64,000 nt of DNA from Elephas maximus indicus (taxonomy: Eukaryota > Chordata > Mammalia > Proboscidea > Elephantidae). Below are positions 1 to 12,180 of this stretch, piece after piece. The notes under the pieces are model-generated. The model saw only the letters and a program-made list of their open reading frames with translations. It made no database searches and was not told where the DNA came from. A program made the translations under genes and the position numbers. The stretch lies in contig NC_064824.1 of NCBI RefSeq assembly GCF_024166365.1, positions 47,530,608 through 47,594,607 of the forward strand. The letters run 5' to 3'. Each line of letters begins with the position of its first letter. The first letter of the stretch is position 1.

Positions 1-599
1 CTTTTGATCAGGATTCTTCTATAACATCTTTGATCAAAACATCATTAAACAAATATTCACTGATCACATGCTATGTGCCAGGTACTGTGTTAAAACAGAG
101 GAACACTAAGATTCCCAGCTCCTGTTCTCATCAGTCTTACAGGTTAGGACAGACATTAATTTGGCAATCACCTACAAGTAAAAAGAATGAAGAATATTTT
201 TCCCCATAAGCTTGATTGTTTCTTCTGTCACTGTGAAATTAAAACTGCTATAACCAGATGTGTATTTTTATTCTGTGTCATTTACACTCGAGGAATAAGT
301 AGATTAGTTTATACACCACACCGTAAAGTGTAAAATAAAGCTGAAGGACTAAGAAAAATGCTCTCCTTACTACTGCAACTGAGACCATGGAATAAATATT
401 AAATATGACTTAAGATTGAATTTTTGAGGTCTTTTCTTTTTTTTCCCTGATGTCATTATTTAAACCTAATGCCAAGAATTTAAGTGGCTTTCCGCCCTAG
501 AACTATTTTCACAACTTTCTATGAAAGTAAGGAAGCAAGGTGGGTCTCTTATCTGTATTAGCTCTACAGGATATGGAATGAGATACAGAATTAGCCTGA

Positions 600-960
600 A
601 TTCGAAGTTTCCTAGACCCACAAGATATGGCATTATCCAAGAGGCCAGACACTGAGATAAGTATGTTCTATGTTATATCTCTTAACCTTTGTTCGTGCAT
701 GTATTCATTAATTCAATTATTCATTAATTTAACCAAAATTTATTGAGCATCTACTAGGTTCCAGGCACTGGGGTAGGTACCAAGGACGCTGCAACAAATG
801 TGCGATTACAACTGTGACAAGTGCTAAGGAAGACCAAAAGGTGTTATGAGAGTGTCTGATGTGGAAAATGTCACTGTAGGATGGGTTAAGAAATGCTAGG
901 ATCTAAAAGAAGGAAATTAAGATGTTCATAGCAAACATGTGTTTGCTATCTACCGCTTAA
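600..960 (+). repeat. L2-type LINE remnant, left copy of a local duplication
   Basis: It contains the familiar L2 3' segment (ATTTATTGAGCATCTACTAG followed by CCAGGCACTGGGG). The stretch continues past the SINE into a MIR-like tail (1130-1210, GAGCCAGAATTTGAACCC). The whole arrangement recurs at 4130-5280. Confidence 0.6.
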
Positions 961-1110
961 CAAAACCAAAAATCAAACCCATTGCCATTGAGTTGATTCC
1001 GACTCCTAGTGACCCTATAGGACAGAGTAGAACTGCCCATAGGGTTTCAAACTGCCCACGTTTTGGTTAGCAGCCATAGCTTATGGTAGGTCTTAACCAG
1101 TGCACCTCCA
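961..1110 (-). mobile_element. AfroSINE (tRNA-derived)
   Basis: In reverse orientation: the 3' end AACCCATTGCCATTGAGTTG, the body GACCCTATAGGACAGAGTAG and a degenerate tRNA-like head (GGTTAGCAGCCATAGCTTA). It interrupts the L2/MIR stretch. Confidence 0.85.
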
Positions 1111-1229
1111 GATATAATTAAGTCTGAGATATATCTAGCTATGAGGAAGTAGCTGAGCCAGAATTTGAACCCTTGTCTATGTGATCTTTACAATCCAGTA
1201 TGTATCCACCATGTTGAGTGACTCTGTAC

Positions 1230-2960
1230 ATCTTTCTATTGGCACGTTCTTGGTGTGCCCGGAGTATGCTTACAGGTCTGTCTTCTGGATTACTGAGCTA
1301 TCTTAGAAGGCTGAAACTGTAGCTTGTATAACATGCAGTGCCAGATACCTAAGTATCACTTTCTAAAGGTTGACTAGATGATTATCAATCAACATATTCA
1401 GTGCATTTTTGTTCATTTTATTGAAACTTTTATGGGGGTGGGGGAATTCTAGAGAATTTGTGTATCTTAAAAACCAAAAAACTGTCCATGGAAGCTTGAG
1501 TTGATACCACCAATGCTGTTTCTTTCTTTTTTCCACTCTATTATAGAGGTCTTTCTTAAAAATCATTCTATTGAACCCAGAGCTACACTTAAAGTTAGAT
1601 AATTATTTTAAAATAGCCTTTGTGGCCTGTGGGTATTTGAAAGATTTCCTCTTTGTTTGATTTACCAGGAAAATCAAAACCAAAATTGTTGTTTATTTTA
1701 AAGCAATTGCAGATCCATGTGATATAGGCCTTGATTCATTTTTGTTTTTCTTTTCCCCTTTTTCCTCATGGATCCATTTTATGAATGTGAATAGATGGGG
1801 TGATAGAAGCAGTTATTATATTTTGATGATGGCGGTGATGATGAAGGTAGTTTATGGGATAATCGTGTGGATATATTCTGCAGGACCTGTGTACCAGCAG
1901 TTAATGGTTCTGTCATCTGATTGGTGATTCATTGCCAAATGCCAAAATGGAATGGTTGAATAAAGGCAGTAAATAGTGAACTATGTGGGCATTAAGACTG
2001 GTGAATGAGCAAAGGAAAATGGGAAAAAGAGGCAAGGCCGAAATCCCAGGCAAGGGTTGGAGGGAAGAGAATAAGGGCATTGAATAGGCTTGGTGTTACA
2101 GAGGACTTGTTTTCTGTGTCTTAATTCCCTAAAACATTCACATACTGCCTATGTAATTACTTTATTTCTGGAGCAGATGCCTACCCAGCAAGTTTTGTGA
2201 CTAGGATTTCTCCATCTCAAAAGTTCTCCCACATCACAGTCATTACACAAATTATAGTCTAGAAAGAGCCTGAAACTCATTTTCTCAGAAATTTCCTGTC
2301 AGCTCTTTAAATCTCAAACTAAGAATCATCAACTTTAAAAGCTGCCTTAACCCACAGTCTCTTAGTATAGATTCATCGCCAGGTCTTCTAAAGCCTAATG
2401 ACACCTAGAAACAACCTGATCTAAGGAGGTTAGCTTTTAAGACAGATGATAGATTTTCGAGGCACTCCTCTGCAGCACCAGTATTTAGAAAAGACCATGT
2501 GATGTTAACACAAAGGAATTCTCTCAGGACCACCAAGCACAAGGGGCAGTCCTACAGTTAGAGTTGAGAACTTGAGTTGCCTGCACATATTAGATCTGGG
2601 TTCCTTTTATTGTCCAGTTTTATACAGAGATCTAGATACCTGAGAAGAAAAAAGTCAGCCCTTTCTTCAGTGGTATTTTATATTAACATACAAGCAAACA
2701 AATAACCACAGAGCAAAGGTTTGTCTTGATCTTTTTAACAAGCTCACATGGAACCATTTGCTCCAAGGGGAGATTCCACCTATTGGTTTCCATCGCACCA
2801 TGCTGCTTGTAAAAGCAGAAGGGTCAAGGAGGTAAGAGAGAAAAATGCAGGTAAATCAATTCAGAGAAATTCCTCTTATTATTTATTCAATCAAACAATC
2901 AACCAGTATTTAGAAAATATATATGTAACGTGCTGTGGAGGAATGCAGTCTGTACTCCCC
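1230..2960. other. Intergenic, no recognised feature
   Basis: AT-rich sequence with only short spurious ORFs. I see no gene, RNA or clear repeat family. Confidence 0.6.
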
Positions 2961-2967
2961 CTCATTC

Positions 2968-3025
2968 CAAAAAACTCATTGCCATCAAGTCGATTCTGGC
3001 TCACAGTGACTATACTCCTCGGGCA
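2968..3025 (-). mobile_element. AfroSINE fragment
   Basis: Only the 3' part survives (ACTCATTGCCATCAAGTCGA through a degenerate GCACTGCC). The head is missing. Confidence 0.6.
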
Positions 3026-3029
3026 CTGC

Positions 3030-4130
3030 CAATCAGCCTTCTATGCTTTAATTTTAGAAATTGTAATGATTTTAATAACAATTTCAATTCCGTATAAATT
3101 GCTACACAAGTTGCCTGTATTCTTGGAGAAGTATTCTTTCCCCTTTATGCTACTCTTTACTCTAGTCACTATGAGGAGGTAGGGCTGAAAATTTCCAGAA
3201 TTCCCTTCCATCTCTAAAACACCGTACTCTGCTATGCTATACTATACTGCACTGTATAGTACTATAATATGATTTGATGATATAATTCACATAAGGCATA
3301 GTGGATCAATGTTTAATTCTACCCAAGTGTACTTCATTGCTATGATACCTTGTATAAAGAAGGCTGATGGCTCCATATGGTTCCAATGCATAATTATTTT
3401 TTGTTGTGTATTTAACAAACAAGTATCAAGCAATCACTATTCACTAGATTCCCCATTAGGTGCTGGAATCTAACGCTTAGGCTTATAGATCTACCATTTA
3501 GCTGCCTTTATTATGATGACACTACACATAACAGACTCGGAAAGTTTTGACAAAAGAATTCAGTTCCATTCTTTTTTTAAAATTTTAATTCCTTTAATTT
3601 TCTAAATAAGAACTTGTGATCTTTGTTTAGCCTCAATAGTATGCTATGGTACTTTGAGAATATTATCAGGGGAAGTAAAACTATGGTGAGTTATACATAG
3701 TAACAGAGGCAGCTACATTGGGTTAAAAGAACAAGAGCCATGAAACAGAAAAAAAGCAGAGAGGGTGAAAAATTACAGATAAGCTAGCCAGAAAAAAAGT
3801 CACTACTGTGTAATTATCTGTTAGTTAAGGATGTGGTCCCTGTGGTTTTGGATAGACTTGTTTGAGGCATGTTTGTCTGTAGGGTTGGTGGAGGTTGTAG
3901 GCAGAAAAATCTCTTTTGAGGACAAACAGAAGAAACTGTATTATGAAGTCTTCCAGCTCCTAGACACTTCGAATTGTCTCCTGGATTAGCTCATTGGCAG
4001 CTGTAGAGATTATATTAATTTCTGAAGAAGCAAACAAACAAGCAAACAAACCAAAAAGGTCTTGATGATGTTCTTCCGTGGCAACTAGGGAGGGATTTTC
4101 CTAGGTAAGGCTATGAGATCACCCAAGAGG
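3030..4130. other. Intergenic, no recognised feature
   Basis: AT-rich; a short TATA/CTATA-rich patch lies at 3225-3270. Nothing else is supported. Confidence 0.6.
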
Positions 4131-4290
4131 TCAGGAATGGAGCTAAGCATGTTTCATGTTATGTCTCTTAATCTTTATTTATGCATGTATTCATCAACTT
4201 ATTCAATTATTCATTCTTCTGCTAGGTTCCAGGCACTAGGCTAGGCACTGGGGCACACATTAATCAAAGAATCACAGATATAAACATTAG
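4130..4290 (+). repeat. L2-type LINE remnant, right copy of the local duplication (part 1)
   Basis: It matches 620-790: CCAAGAGGTCAG, CATGTT...TATGTCTCTTAA, GCATGTATTCAT and GCTAGGTTCCAGGCACT in the same order. It continues at 4761-4878 and 5090-5285 after two SINE insertions. Confidence 0.6.
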
Positions 4291-4760
4291 GCTGTTGTTG
4301 TTATGGTTAGCTGCCAGGGAGTCAACTCTGACTCATGGTGACCTTATGTACAACAAAACAAAATGTTTTCCAGTTCTACATCATCGTCGCAATAGCCAGC
4401 GTGTTTGAGTCTATCATTGAGACAATTGTGCCAATCCATCTCCCTGAGGGTCTGCCATGCCCTTGTTAGCCCTCTACTTCACCAAACGTGATGTCCTCCT
4501 CTAGGGATTGATCCCTTCTGATGACACGTCCAAAGCAAGCTATTCAGACAATATTCTGTTGTAATCTATAAGGTTTTCACTGGCAAATTATCAGAAGTAG
4601 ATCACCAGTCCTCTCTTCCTAGTCCCTCTTAGTCTGGAAGCTCTGCTGAAATCTGTTCACCATAGACAACCCTGCTGGTATGTGAAATACCATGGCATAG
4701 TTTCAAGCATCACAGCAACATGGAAACCACCACAATACGACGAAATTGACAGGCGGTGGA
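4291..4760 (-). mobile_element. Long afrotherian SINE, RTE-related (AFRO_LA-like)
   Basis: It shares the start GTTAGCTGCCAGGGAGTCAA with elephant RTE/SINE families, then runs through ATGTACAACAAAACAAAATG, GATGTCCTCCTCTAGGGA and a distal block ending at ACGACGAAATTGACAGGCGG. It is about 470 bp, against about 150-200 bp for the other SINEs. The family name is from memory and unverified. Confidence 0.65.
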
Positions 4761-4878
4761 ATATAAGATTACAGGCATGATAAGTGCTTAGAAAGAGGAG
4801 CACACAGTGCTTTAAGGGGGTCTGATGGGGGAAGTGACGCTGCTGGTTAAGAAGAGCTTTCCTGAGGTGGTGTTCTGC

Positions 4879-5078
4879 TATTGTTGCTAGTTGCCGTTGA
4901 GTTGATTTCAAGTTATGGCTACTTCATGTATGCAGAAAAAAATTGCTCCGTAGGGTTTTCAAGGCTGACCTTCAGAAGCAGATTGCCAGGCTTGCCTTCT
5001 GAGGCACCTGTGGGTGGGTTGATACTGCCAACCTTTTGGCAATTAATTGAGCACTTAACCATTTGTACCACCCAGGCT
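4879..5078 (-). mobile_element. AfroSINE, long subtype, with 11-bp target-site duplication
   Basis: Reverse-orientation SINE (GTTGCCGTTGAGTTGATTTC ... GGTGGGTTGATACTGCCAAC ... CACCCAGG). CTGAGGTGGTG at 4862-4872 recurs at 5079-5089 and defines the insertion within the L2 remnant. Confidence 0.85.
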
Positions 5079-5089
5079 CTGAGGTGGTG

Positions 5090-5285
5090 CTAATCAAGCT
5101 AAAATCTAACGGAAAAGAAGTTAAGATATTCATTGCAAACTTACTCTGTCGGTATTATATCCACCTCTTAGAAGATAGAATCAAGTCTCGGAAATATCAA
5201 GCAACAGGGAAGTGGCTGAGCCAAGATTTGAACCTACGTCTGTGATTTTTAAAATCCAGGGCTTATCTATCACATTAAGATGGAT
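5090..5285 (+). repeat. L2/MIR remnant, right copy of the local duplication (part 2)
   Basis: It continues the 4130 copy: GAAGTTAAGATATTCATTGC corresponds to the block near 917-940. GTGGCTGAGCCAAGATTTGA, a MIR-like tail, corresponds to 1150-1175. Confidence 0.55.
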
Positions 5286-5289
5286 ATGA

Positions 5290-6560
5290 TGAACCCACGA
5301 TGTTAAAAACCATGGAGCTAAGGGTTGCAAGGAATCTTGTTTTGTAAAGGCTTCATCAGCCTCACCCTCAGGCAGATGGGAATCTGTTCTTGGACTCCAA
5401 TACTTCCCTCAATGCCCTTCTGATACTTAGTCTTTCCAGTTGGAAAGTTTTTCTTTCAGGCAAATTGTAATATAATTATTATCCTCTGTTAGGCTCTATT
5501 ATCGATTTCCTAAGCAAAAATGAAAAATGTTGACCATACTCTCTTAACACTGAGTAACAGAAACGAGCAATGAAGCTGAATTTCATAAGCCACCTTTGCA
5601 AATGAGTTTTGGTATTTCGTTTTCTCACGCTGAAATTGCCTGGATTCCTTGAGGTCAGTAATAAGGCTACTACTCATATTTAGAATATTCTCGTGTTTCT
5701 TAGACTTATTCTATAATTAGGTTGATTCTGAACTCTTTCAATCTCTCTTTCGTTTTGGTGGCCTGATTCTAGTGCCATGTTTTACATTGACTGAGTTCCT
5801 ATGTAAATTTAGTGGGAGGTGAGGTCCTGGTTTCTTAAAGACTTTCTTCTTACTGTTACCTTCTGCCTCAAGATTGCATATATTTTCTTAAACATAATTG
5901 CTTACGATTTTGCTCTGTTCACTTGAGGTCATATTAAAAATGCCCTAGATTCTTTTCTTATTTTCTCAAATATAGTTAATTATGTTCCATATTCTATTTT
6001 TACAGCTTTCCATTTCCATATCCCACAACTCTATGTTTAACTTGGCATATGTTATTACTGAGTTTTGATCTCTTGGCTCTGCTGTTCGTTTAATCTGTGC
6101 ATATTTATGGAGACCTACTCTGAGCCAGGAATCAGGTCAGGCACTTGGTTATAATGGTGACTATAAGGCAGATACGTGTTCCATTATGCTATGATATATC
6201 CTATGATATGAGAAGTACACAGTTCCATAGATTCAGATAGCAGTAACCCAAATAGTAGTACCCAAACTTATAGGGTCAATGGGAAATATCTAAGTTGAAA
6301 TTTGACAAGTTTTCCAGGTAACCATGGCCAATCTTGAGAAGGAAGAAGGGTATTTCAAGCCAAAAGAGCAGCATCTGTGAATGTCCTAAGTGAGAGGACA
6401 CACACACAAGAGCTCCCTTTGTCTCCTTACTTAATTTTTATGCAATGCAGAAAAATAAGTGCTTTGCTATTTTGTTTGGGGGGAGACAAAAAAAAAAAAA
6501 AAAAGAAGTGTGAGCTTGTACCTTATATACATAGTACACATGAACAGTTTCCTTACATGA
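5290..6560. other. Intergenic, no recognised feature
   Basis: AT-rich sequence; an A-run lies at 6487-6504. Nothing else is supported. Confidence 0.55.
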
Positions 6561-6564
6561 TATG

Positions 6565-6762
6565 CAAAAACCAAACCCATTGCCATCGAATCAATTCCTA
6601 TTCATAGCAACCCTATAGAACTGCCTGATAAGGATTTCCAAGGCTGTAATCTTTACAGTAGCAGACTGGCACATCTCTCTCTCACAGAGAGACTGGTGGG
6701 TTCAAACCATCAGCCTTTCAGTTAGCAGCCAAACACTTTACCACTGCGCCACCAGGGCTCCT
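6565..6762 (-). mobile_element. AfroSINE, long subtype
   Basis: AACCAAACCCATTGCCATCG at the 3' end, the middle block CCAAGGCTGTAATCTTTACA, and the head CACTGCGCCACCAGGGCTCC, all in reverse orientation. Confidence 0.9.
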
Positions 6763-6990
6763 TCCTTATAGAGTAATTTCCTGTAGACTTTTAGGATCAG
6801 GTTATGGCCCATTTGGAGGCTCCTCCAAGCTCACCAGTGGCCCATGGGCCATGGGAGTTATAGTTTTAGGAGAATGTAACAAAACTCACTAAGGATGGAG
6901 CAGAGATCAGAAACAGAGGAGGGTCTGGTGGGTGGGAAGAGGGAGAATGTGTTAAGAGACGAGGTCCAATTGGTGAACAAGGGACAGTGG

Positions 6991-7463
6991 TGTCTTAGTC
7001 ATCTAGTGCTGCTGTAACAGAAATACCACAAGGGAATGGCTTTAACAAAGACCTTATTCTCTCACAGTCCAGTAGGCTAGAAGTCTGAATTCAGGGTGCT
7101 GGCTCCAGGGGAAGGCTTTCTCTCTTTGTTGGCTCTGGAGGAAGGTCCTTGCCATCAGTCTTCCCTTGGTCTGGGAGCATCTCAGCATAGGAACCTCAGG
7201 TCCAAAGAATGCACTCTGCTCCCGGCACTGCTCACTTCTCTCTTTTATATCTCAAAAGAGATTGGCTTAAGACACTAATCTTGTAGATCTCGTCAATATA
7301 ATTGCCACTAATCCATCTTATTATGTCATAGTGATGCGATTTACAAGACATAGAGAAATCATATCAGATGATAAAACGGTAGACTATCATACAAGCATAC
7401 AAGGGAATCATGACCTAACCAAGTCGACAGATATTTTTGGGGGACACAATTCAATCCATGGCA
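6991..7463 (-). mobile_element. MaLR-like solo LTR
   Basis: On the minus strand it starts TGCCATGGATTGAATTGTGT and ends GATGACTAAGACA, with the TG...CA ends of an LTR. It shares its head and 3' sequence with mammalian MLT1-type LTRs and is closely related to the copy at 61208-61682. No internal retroviral sequence adjoins it. Confidence 0.7.
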
Positions 7464-7913
7464 GATGGGACTGAACTTTATAATACAAACCATGTTAAGA
7501 TATTAGAACTTCATAGTAAGAGTAAAGAGAAGCCACAATTTTAAGCCAGGAAGGTAGCAGGGGTTGTATTCCATCCACGTTTTCTTCTACTACTATTTCT
7601 TTTGCTCTTCACTAAAGTAGAAATAATAGCAATAAAATGACTTGAAATGATACTTTCTCCTATCCCAGCTTTATGAGAAACAGACCTGTTGATAATTGTA
7701 GGGTGACAAAATTGGAATAAGGCTGTATTTAAATTACTATCAAAAAGATTTTCTCAGCATCTAATTGCAGGCAGCACTTAAAAGAGCAGCACGTACGTGA
7801 AAATGCGGAGATCTGGGATCTACTTTCCAAAAGCTTATTATTTACTATTCTGATCACCATCCCCCGAAAACTGCCATACTACCCCTGCCTTCCTCCAACC
7901 CATTTTGTTTCAT

Positions 7914-8121
7914 TAAAAAACAAACCAAACCTGTTGCCATACTGTCAATTCTAACTCATGGCAACCCATGTGTTACAGAGCAGAGCTGCTCCATAGGGTT
8001 TTTTGGCTGTAATCTTCTTGGAAGCAGATCGCCAGTCCTCTCTTCCTTGGTGTCACTGAGTGGGTTTGATCCTCCAACCTTTAGGCTAGTAGTCGAGCAC
8101 AAACTGCTTGTGCCACCCAGG
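7914..8121 (-). mobile_element. AfroSINE, long subtype
   Basis: AACCAAACC-TGTTGCCAT 3' end, CTCCATAGGGTTTTTTGGCT and GGAAGCAGATCGCCAGTCCT in the middle, and the head GCTTGTGCCACCCAGG. Confidence 0.85.
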
Positions 8122-8133
8122 AATATTTTGTCC

Positions 8134-8527
8134 ATTGTTATTGTTGTCGTTTCGTCCTGCCAAGTCAATTCTGACTCATAGCAACATCACCTGACAGAGT
8201 AGAACTGCCCCATAGGGTTTTCTAGGCTGTGATCTTCACAGGGAAACCCTGGTGGTGTAGTGGTTAAGCGCTATGGCTGCTAACCATAAGGGTCGGCAGT
8301 TCAAATATACCAGGAGCTCCTTGGAAACTCTATGGGGCAGTTCTACACTGTCCTATAGGGTCGCTATGAGTCAGAATCGACTCAACGGCACTGGGTTTGG
8401 GTTTTTTTTTTTTAATTTTCATGGAAGCGAATTGCAGGTCTTTCTCCTGAGGAGCGCAGGGTAGGTTTGAATTGCCAACCTTTCAGCTAGCCACCAGCCA
8501 CTTAGCTGTTGTGCCACCTGGGCTCTG
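8134..8527 (-). mobile_element. AfroSINE, long subtype, split by a younger SINE
   Basis: The two halves (8134-8240 and 8414-8527) join into one reverse-orientation SINE: CCAAGTCAATTCTGACTCAT, GGTTTTCTAGGCTGTGATCT, then GGAAGCGAATTGCAGGTCTT and the head GTGCCACCTGGGCTCTGG. The plus-strand SINE at 8241-8413 sits between them. Confidence 0.85.
8241..8413 (+). mobile_element. AfroSINE, nearly complete, inserted inside another AfroSINE
   Basis: GGGAAACCCTGGTGGTGTAG head with A-box-like GTGGTTAAGCG, a B-box region near GGTCGGCAGTTC, body GGGGCAGTTCTACACTGTCC, tail ATCGACTCAACGGCACTGGG and a T-rich end. It is closer to the consensus than its host copy, consistent with the nesting order. Confidence 0.92.
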
Positions 8528-8529
8528 GA

Positions 8530-9800
8530 AATCCAACCCCAATTTTCTCTTGAGTGATATCAAGAGATGCCAAGGAAGATGTTGCAAAACTCCATCCAGA
8601 AAGCCATTATCTTCCCACCTCAGCAGGACCTCAGAGAGTGACTAAAGTAGCCATGATATGCAGGGGCCATTTGACAGGTTTTTTTTTTTTTTTCTCTTGT
8701 CTGATGGCTTCATTTCTGGACCTTGCTTTGCCAACACATACAGACTTAGGCAAAAGTATCTGGATAACTGTTTAAGAATGAAGGCAGTCTATTCCCATTT
8801 CTCCAGACACCCATTTCTTTATAATTAAGTCACCACTAAAGGGATTTCCCACCATCTTCCATCTACAGCTGCAGAGAGGACAACTAACTCCTGCCTAGAG
8901 TGGGCTTAGCAGATCCAAGGGTGAGCACTATGAAAGTCTCATGGGTAAGAATGGCTGGGGTAAGAGAAGGAGGAGCTCATTCACATGGTCCCTGGTTATG
9001 GTATTAAGGATTTAGATTTGAATTTCTGAAAAAGTCCACCTTTCCTTAGGACAGCTCAGCTGTTATTGCAATTTTGATCTGGAGGTTAATTGGTCCTATT
9101 ATGTAGCCTCCTCTCTCCACCAGTCACACACACTTGTGTTCTAGTGCTTAAGAAAACATGCCACTCTTTTTATTATTGATTATGAAAATTAATACCCTTC
9201 TGGATCTGGGATCTGGAGAACACCTGAGCCTTCTCCCTTGTAATCCCAAGAAAAGTATGAGTTTGCAGTTGGAGGACAAATGCATTTTTTTTTTTTTCCA
9301 TCTGCAGAATTGGACTATTAATTATTCTCCAGAGAGTTAAGGAGGGGAAAAAAAATGATATCAACTAAGTGCAACCTGATCTCATCTTACTTGTCCTTTA
9401 ATCCTTGCAAGAGTCTGTCTTTGAGCTTTAGGACGTGAGCAGGGTGCATTAGAAACAATCACAGTGACAGAGAGAAGAGAGGGCTGTCCGTTCATAAGCC
9501 CCCAACATTACTTATCACTCTGAATTGTAATTTTATGTGCATTTGTTATTCTCATCCATTAGACTGGCGTCCACAAAGACAAGATCTAATTCATCTCTCT
9601 GTGCCCAGTGAAGAGAAATAGTATCTGACACATAGAAAGTACTCAGAAAGTATTTATGGACTACTTAGATGACCAAGTCCCCAAAAGCAAAAGGTATCAC
9701 TCAGACAACTCTTTTCATTGTATTGTTTTTCACTCTAAGGAAAAATTCCATGGCATTTGCTAGCAGTGCCACTTTCTTTTTTGGAGGAAGCTGTACATTC
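8530..9800. other. Intergenic, with one ancient repeat remnant
   Basis: T-runs occur at 8681-8693 and 9286-9297. 9558-9660 (GACACATAGAAAGTACTCAG) resembles the common MIR/L2 3' signature. No gene is seen. Confidence 0.5.
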
Positions 9801-9802
9801 TA

Positions 9803-9972
9803 GGGAGCCCCTGGGTGGTGCAGTTAATGTGCTCTGCTGCTAACCAAAAGGTTTGAGTTTCAAGTCTACCCAAAGGCACCTTGAATGAAAGATGTGATGA
9901 TCTGCTTCTGAAAAATCGACCATTGAAAACCCTATGGAGCAAAGTTCTACTCTGATATACATGAGATCACCT
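9803..9972 (+). mobile_element. AfroSINE, truncated at the 3' end
   Basis: GGGAGCCCCTGGGTGGTGCA head, TGCTAACCAAAAGGTTTGAG, GAAAACCCTATGGAGCAAAG. It ends just after GATATACATGAGATCACC and lacks the usual tail. Confidence 0.85.
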
Positions 9973-10211
9973 TGTTTTGAAATCTGGTTTACTGGTTTTA
10001 TACATTTTAGTCCCATCAAGGGGCAATTTCACAGTGACTGTGCCCACTCATGCATAGCCTGCTAATTGGCTAAAGGGTAGAAAAATACCAGCTCAGACAT
10101 CCAAAGGTCTGGGTTTGGTATCTGATATTAACATATTTTATCGACCACGGCACGTCCCTGAATGTAACTGGGTTTCTGTTTCCTTCTTTGTATGATAGAG
10201 GAGTTGGACGC

Positions 10212-10378
10212 AGGGTTCTTAACCTGGGGACCATAGGTTCATGGACAAATACCAAGGCACGCCTGTGAACTCCCTGAAATTTTGTATACAATTTTGTGAG
10301 TTTGAGGGCGTATAGATTTATGCACTTTTTTGAGAAAAAGTGTACATAGCTTTCAACAGGTTTTTAAAAGCAAACTGA
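10212..10378 (+). mobile_element. hAT/Charlie-type DNA transposon remnant (tentative)
   Basis: GGGTTCTTAACCTGGGGACC resembles the terminal repeat common to mammalian hAT MITEs. It is followed by the typical GTGTACATAGCTTTCAACAG segment. The opposite end is too degraded to confirm. Confidence 0.45.
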
Positions 10379-10439
10379 CTTAAAAAAGAAAAAGCTAAGA
10401 AACTCCTGAATAGCTAACTTCAAAAATCAGACTATTTTT

Positions 10440-11092
10440 TTTAGAGTATTTTTAAGTTGGTAAAACAATTATGCAGAAAGTACAGAAAGTTCTGATCTAC
10501 CCTCCACCCCCTGCACACTGTTTCTGCTGTTACTAACATCTTGCATTCCTGGGGTACATTTGTTACAACTGAGGAACCAGTACAGATTCATTATAATTAA
10601 CTAAAGTCCATAGTTTACATTAGGTTGACTCTATAGGGTTTTGACAAATGCATAATGTCTTGTGACCACCATTACAGTATCATACATAATAGTTTCACTG
10701 CCCTAAAAATTCCGTGGGCCCCACCTAGTCATCCCTCCCCCTTGAACCACTGATATGTCTACTGTTTCTACAGTTTTGTCTTTTCCAGAATGGCTTTTAC
10801 TTGGACTCATACATTGTGTAGCTTTTTCAGAATGGATTTTTTTTTTTTTTTCATTTAACCGTGTGCATTTAAGGTTCTTCTGTATCTTTCTGTGGCTTAA
10901 TAGCTCATTTCTTTTTTATCACTGAATAATACTCCATTGCATGGATGTACCAAGGTTTGTTTATCCTTTCACCTTTGTAGGACATCGTGGTTGCTCCCAA
11001 TTTGACAATTATGAATAAATCTACTACAAACATTCATGTGCAGGTTCTTATGTGGATACATGTTTCCACCTCATTTGGATAAATATCTGTGA
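10440..11092 (-). mobile_element. Old L1 3' end
   Basis: The minus strand reads as the 3' part of a mammalian-wide L1. Plus-strand hallmarks are TAATACTCCATTGCATGGAT, GGTTTGTTTATCCTTTCACC and TGGTTGCTCCCAATTTGACA. Heavily mutated; no ORF. Confidence 0.8.
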
Positions 11093-11730
11093 ATAACTAA
11101 CTTTTGATATCCTTTTCCCTTAGAAATTCCCTTAGAAGTTCTAAGGAACTTCTAAAACGGTTTCAGCTCAAAATTTTTTTTGTTTTTAATTGTCTATTTA
11201 TCCCAGATCACTAGCTGCCTCATGATAACTTTAAACATTTATGTATACCTCGGTTAAACGTCATCTACATTATCTGATTCAGAAACGAGGCCTTTAAGTC
11301 CTCCAAATTCCATCAGAAATTATTGTAGTTATGTCTGCAGTAAATACTGGGTAACATTTTTTACAGATTTATTTTATCCCACCCAGAACACTATTTTCCC
11401 TCAAATATGCTACGTCTCTCAGGATCAGGACTATAAACATCATCTGCCCAAAAGGAACTTGCGAAATAGACAAAAGAGGATCTGTTTGCCACAACTATCC
11501 ATGTAGGAGACCTGGGGGGGCTGGTGGTGGTGACAGTTCAGGAATTTTGGGGACACAGAATGAAGACAGTAACGATTTGTGACACTCACCAAGAATGCCA
11601 GGTAGGCCATTCTTAAAAGTTGTGGCCTGGGTCTGTGGTCGCAATTCTGTGAGCAAAGGCTATTGTCTCATAATGTAAAGGAACCAAATTGAGGGGTGAA
11701 GGAAGAGATTAGTTTTGTACAGCTTCCCTG

Positions 11731-12180
11731 TATTAGTTTCCTATTGCTGCTATAACAAATACCCACAAACTAAGTGGCTTAAAACAACTTTAGTTTATTA
11801 TCTTACAGTCATTGAAGTCAGAAGTCTAAAATGGGTCCGTAGGGTTTCATTCCTTCTGTAGGCTCCAATATATAGAATCCATCTCCTCGCCCTTTCCAGC
11901 TTCCAGAGACCACCTACATCCTGTGGCTCATGGGCCCTTCATAGCCAACAGTGTAGCTTCTTCAATCTCATTCTTCTTGCCTCTGCTTCTGTCATCACAT
12001 AGCCTCCGTCTGACTGACTTTTCCTACATTCCTTTTATAAGGACTCTTGTGATCATATCAGGCCCATCTGCACCTGGATAGTCAGAAAAGTCTCCCCAAT
12101 ATTTACAAGCCAATATTTACCTGTTTGGGAGATTAAGATGTGGAGAGGCCATTACTTGGCCTAACGCAATATCTTTTGTT
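11731..12180 (-). mobile_element. LTR fragment (ERVL/MaLR type, tentative)
   Basis: TGTATTAGTTTCCTATTGCT, AACTAAGTGGCTTAAAACAA and TTTATTATCTTACAGTC form the end typical of several mammalian MaLR-class LTRs in reverse orientation. The 5' side (plus-strand right) is degraded. Confidence 0.5.
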
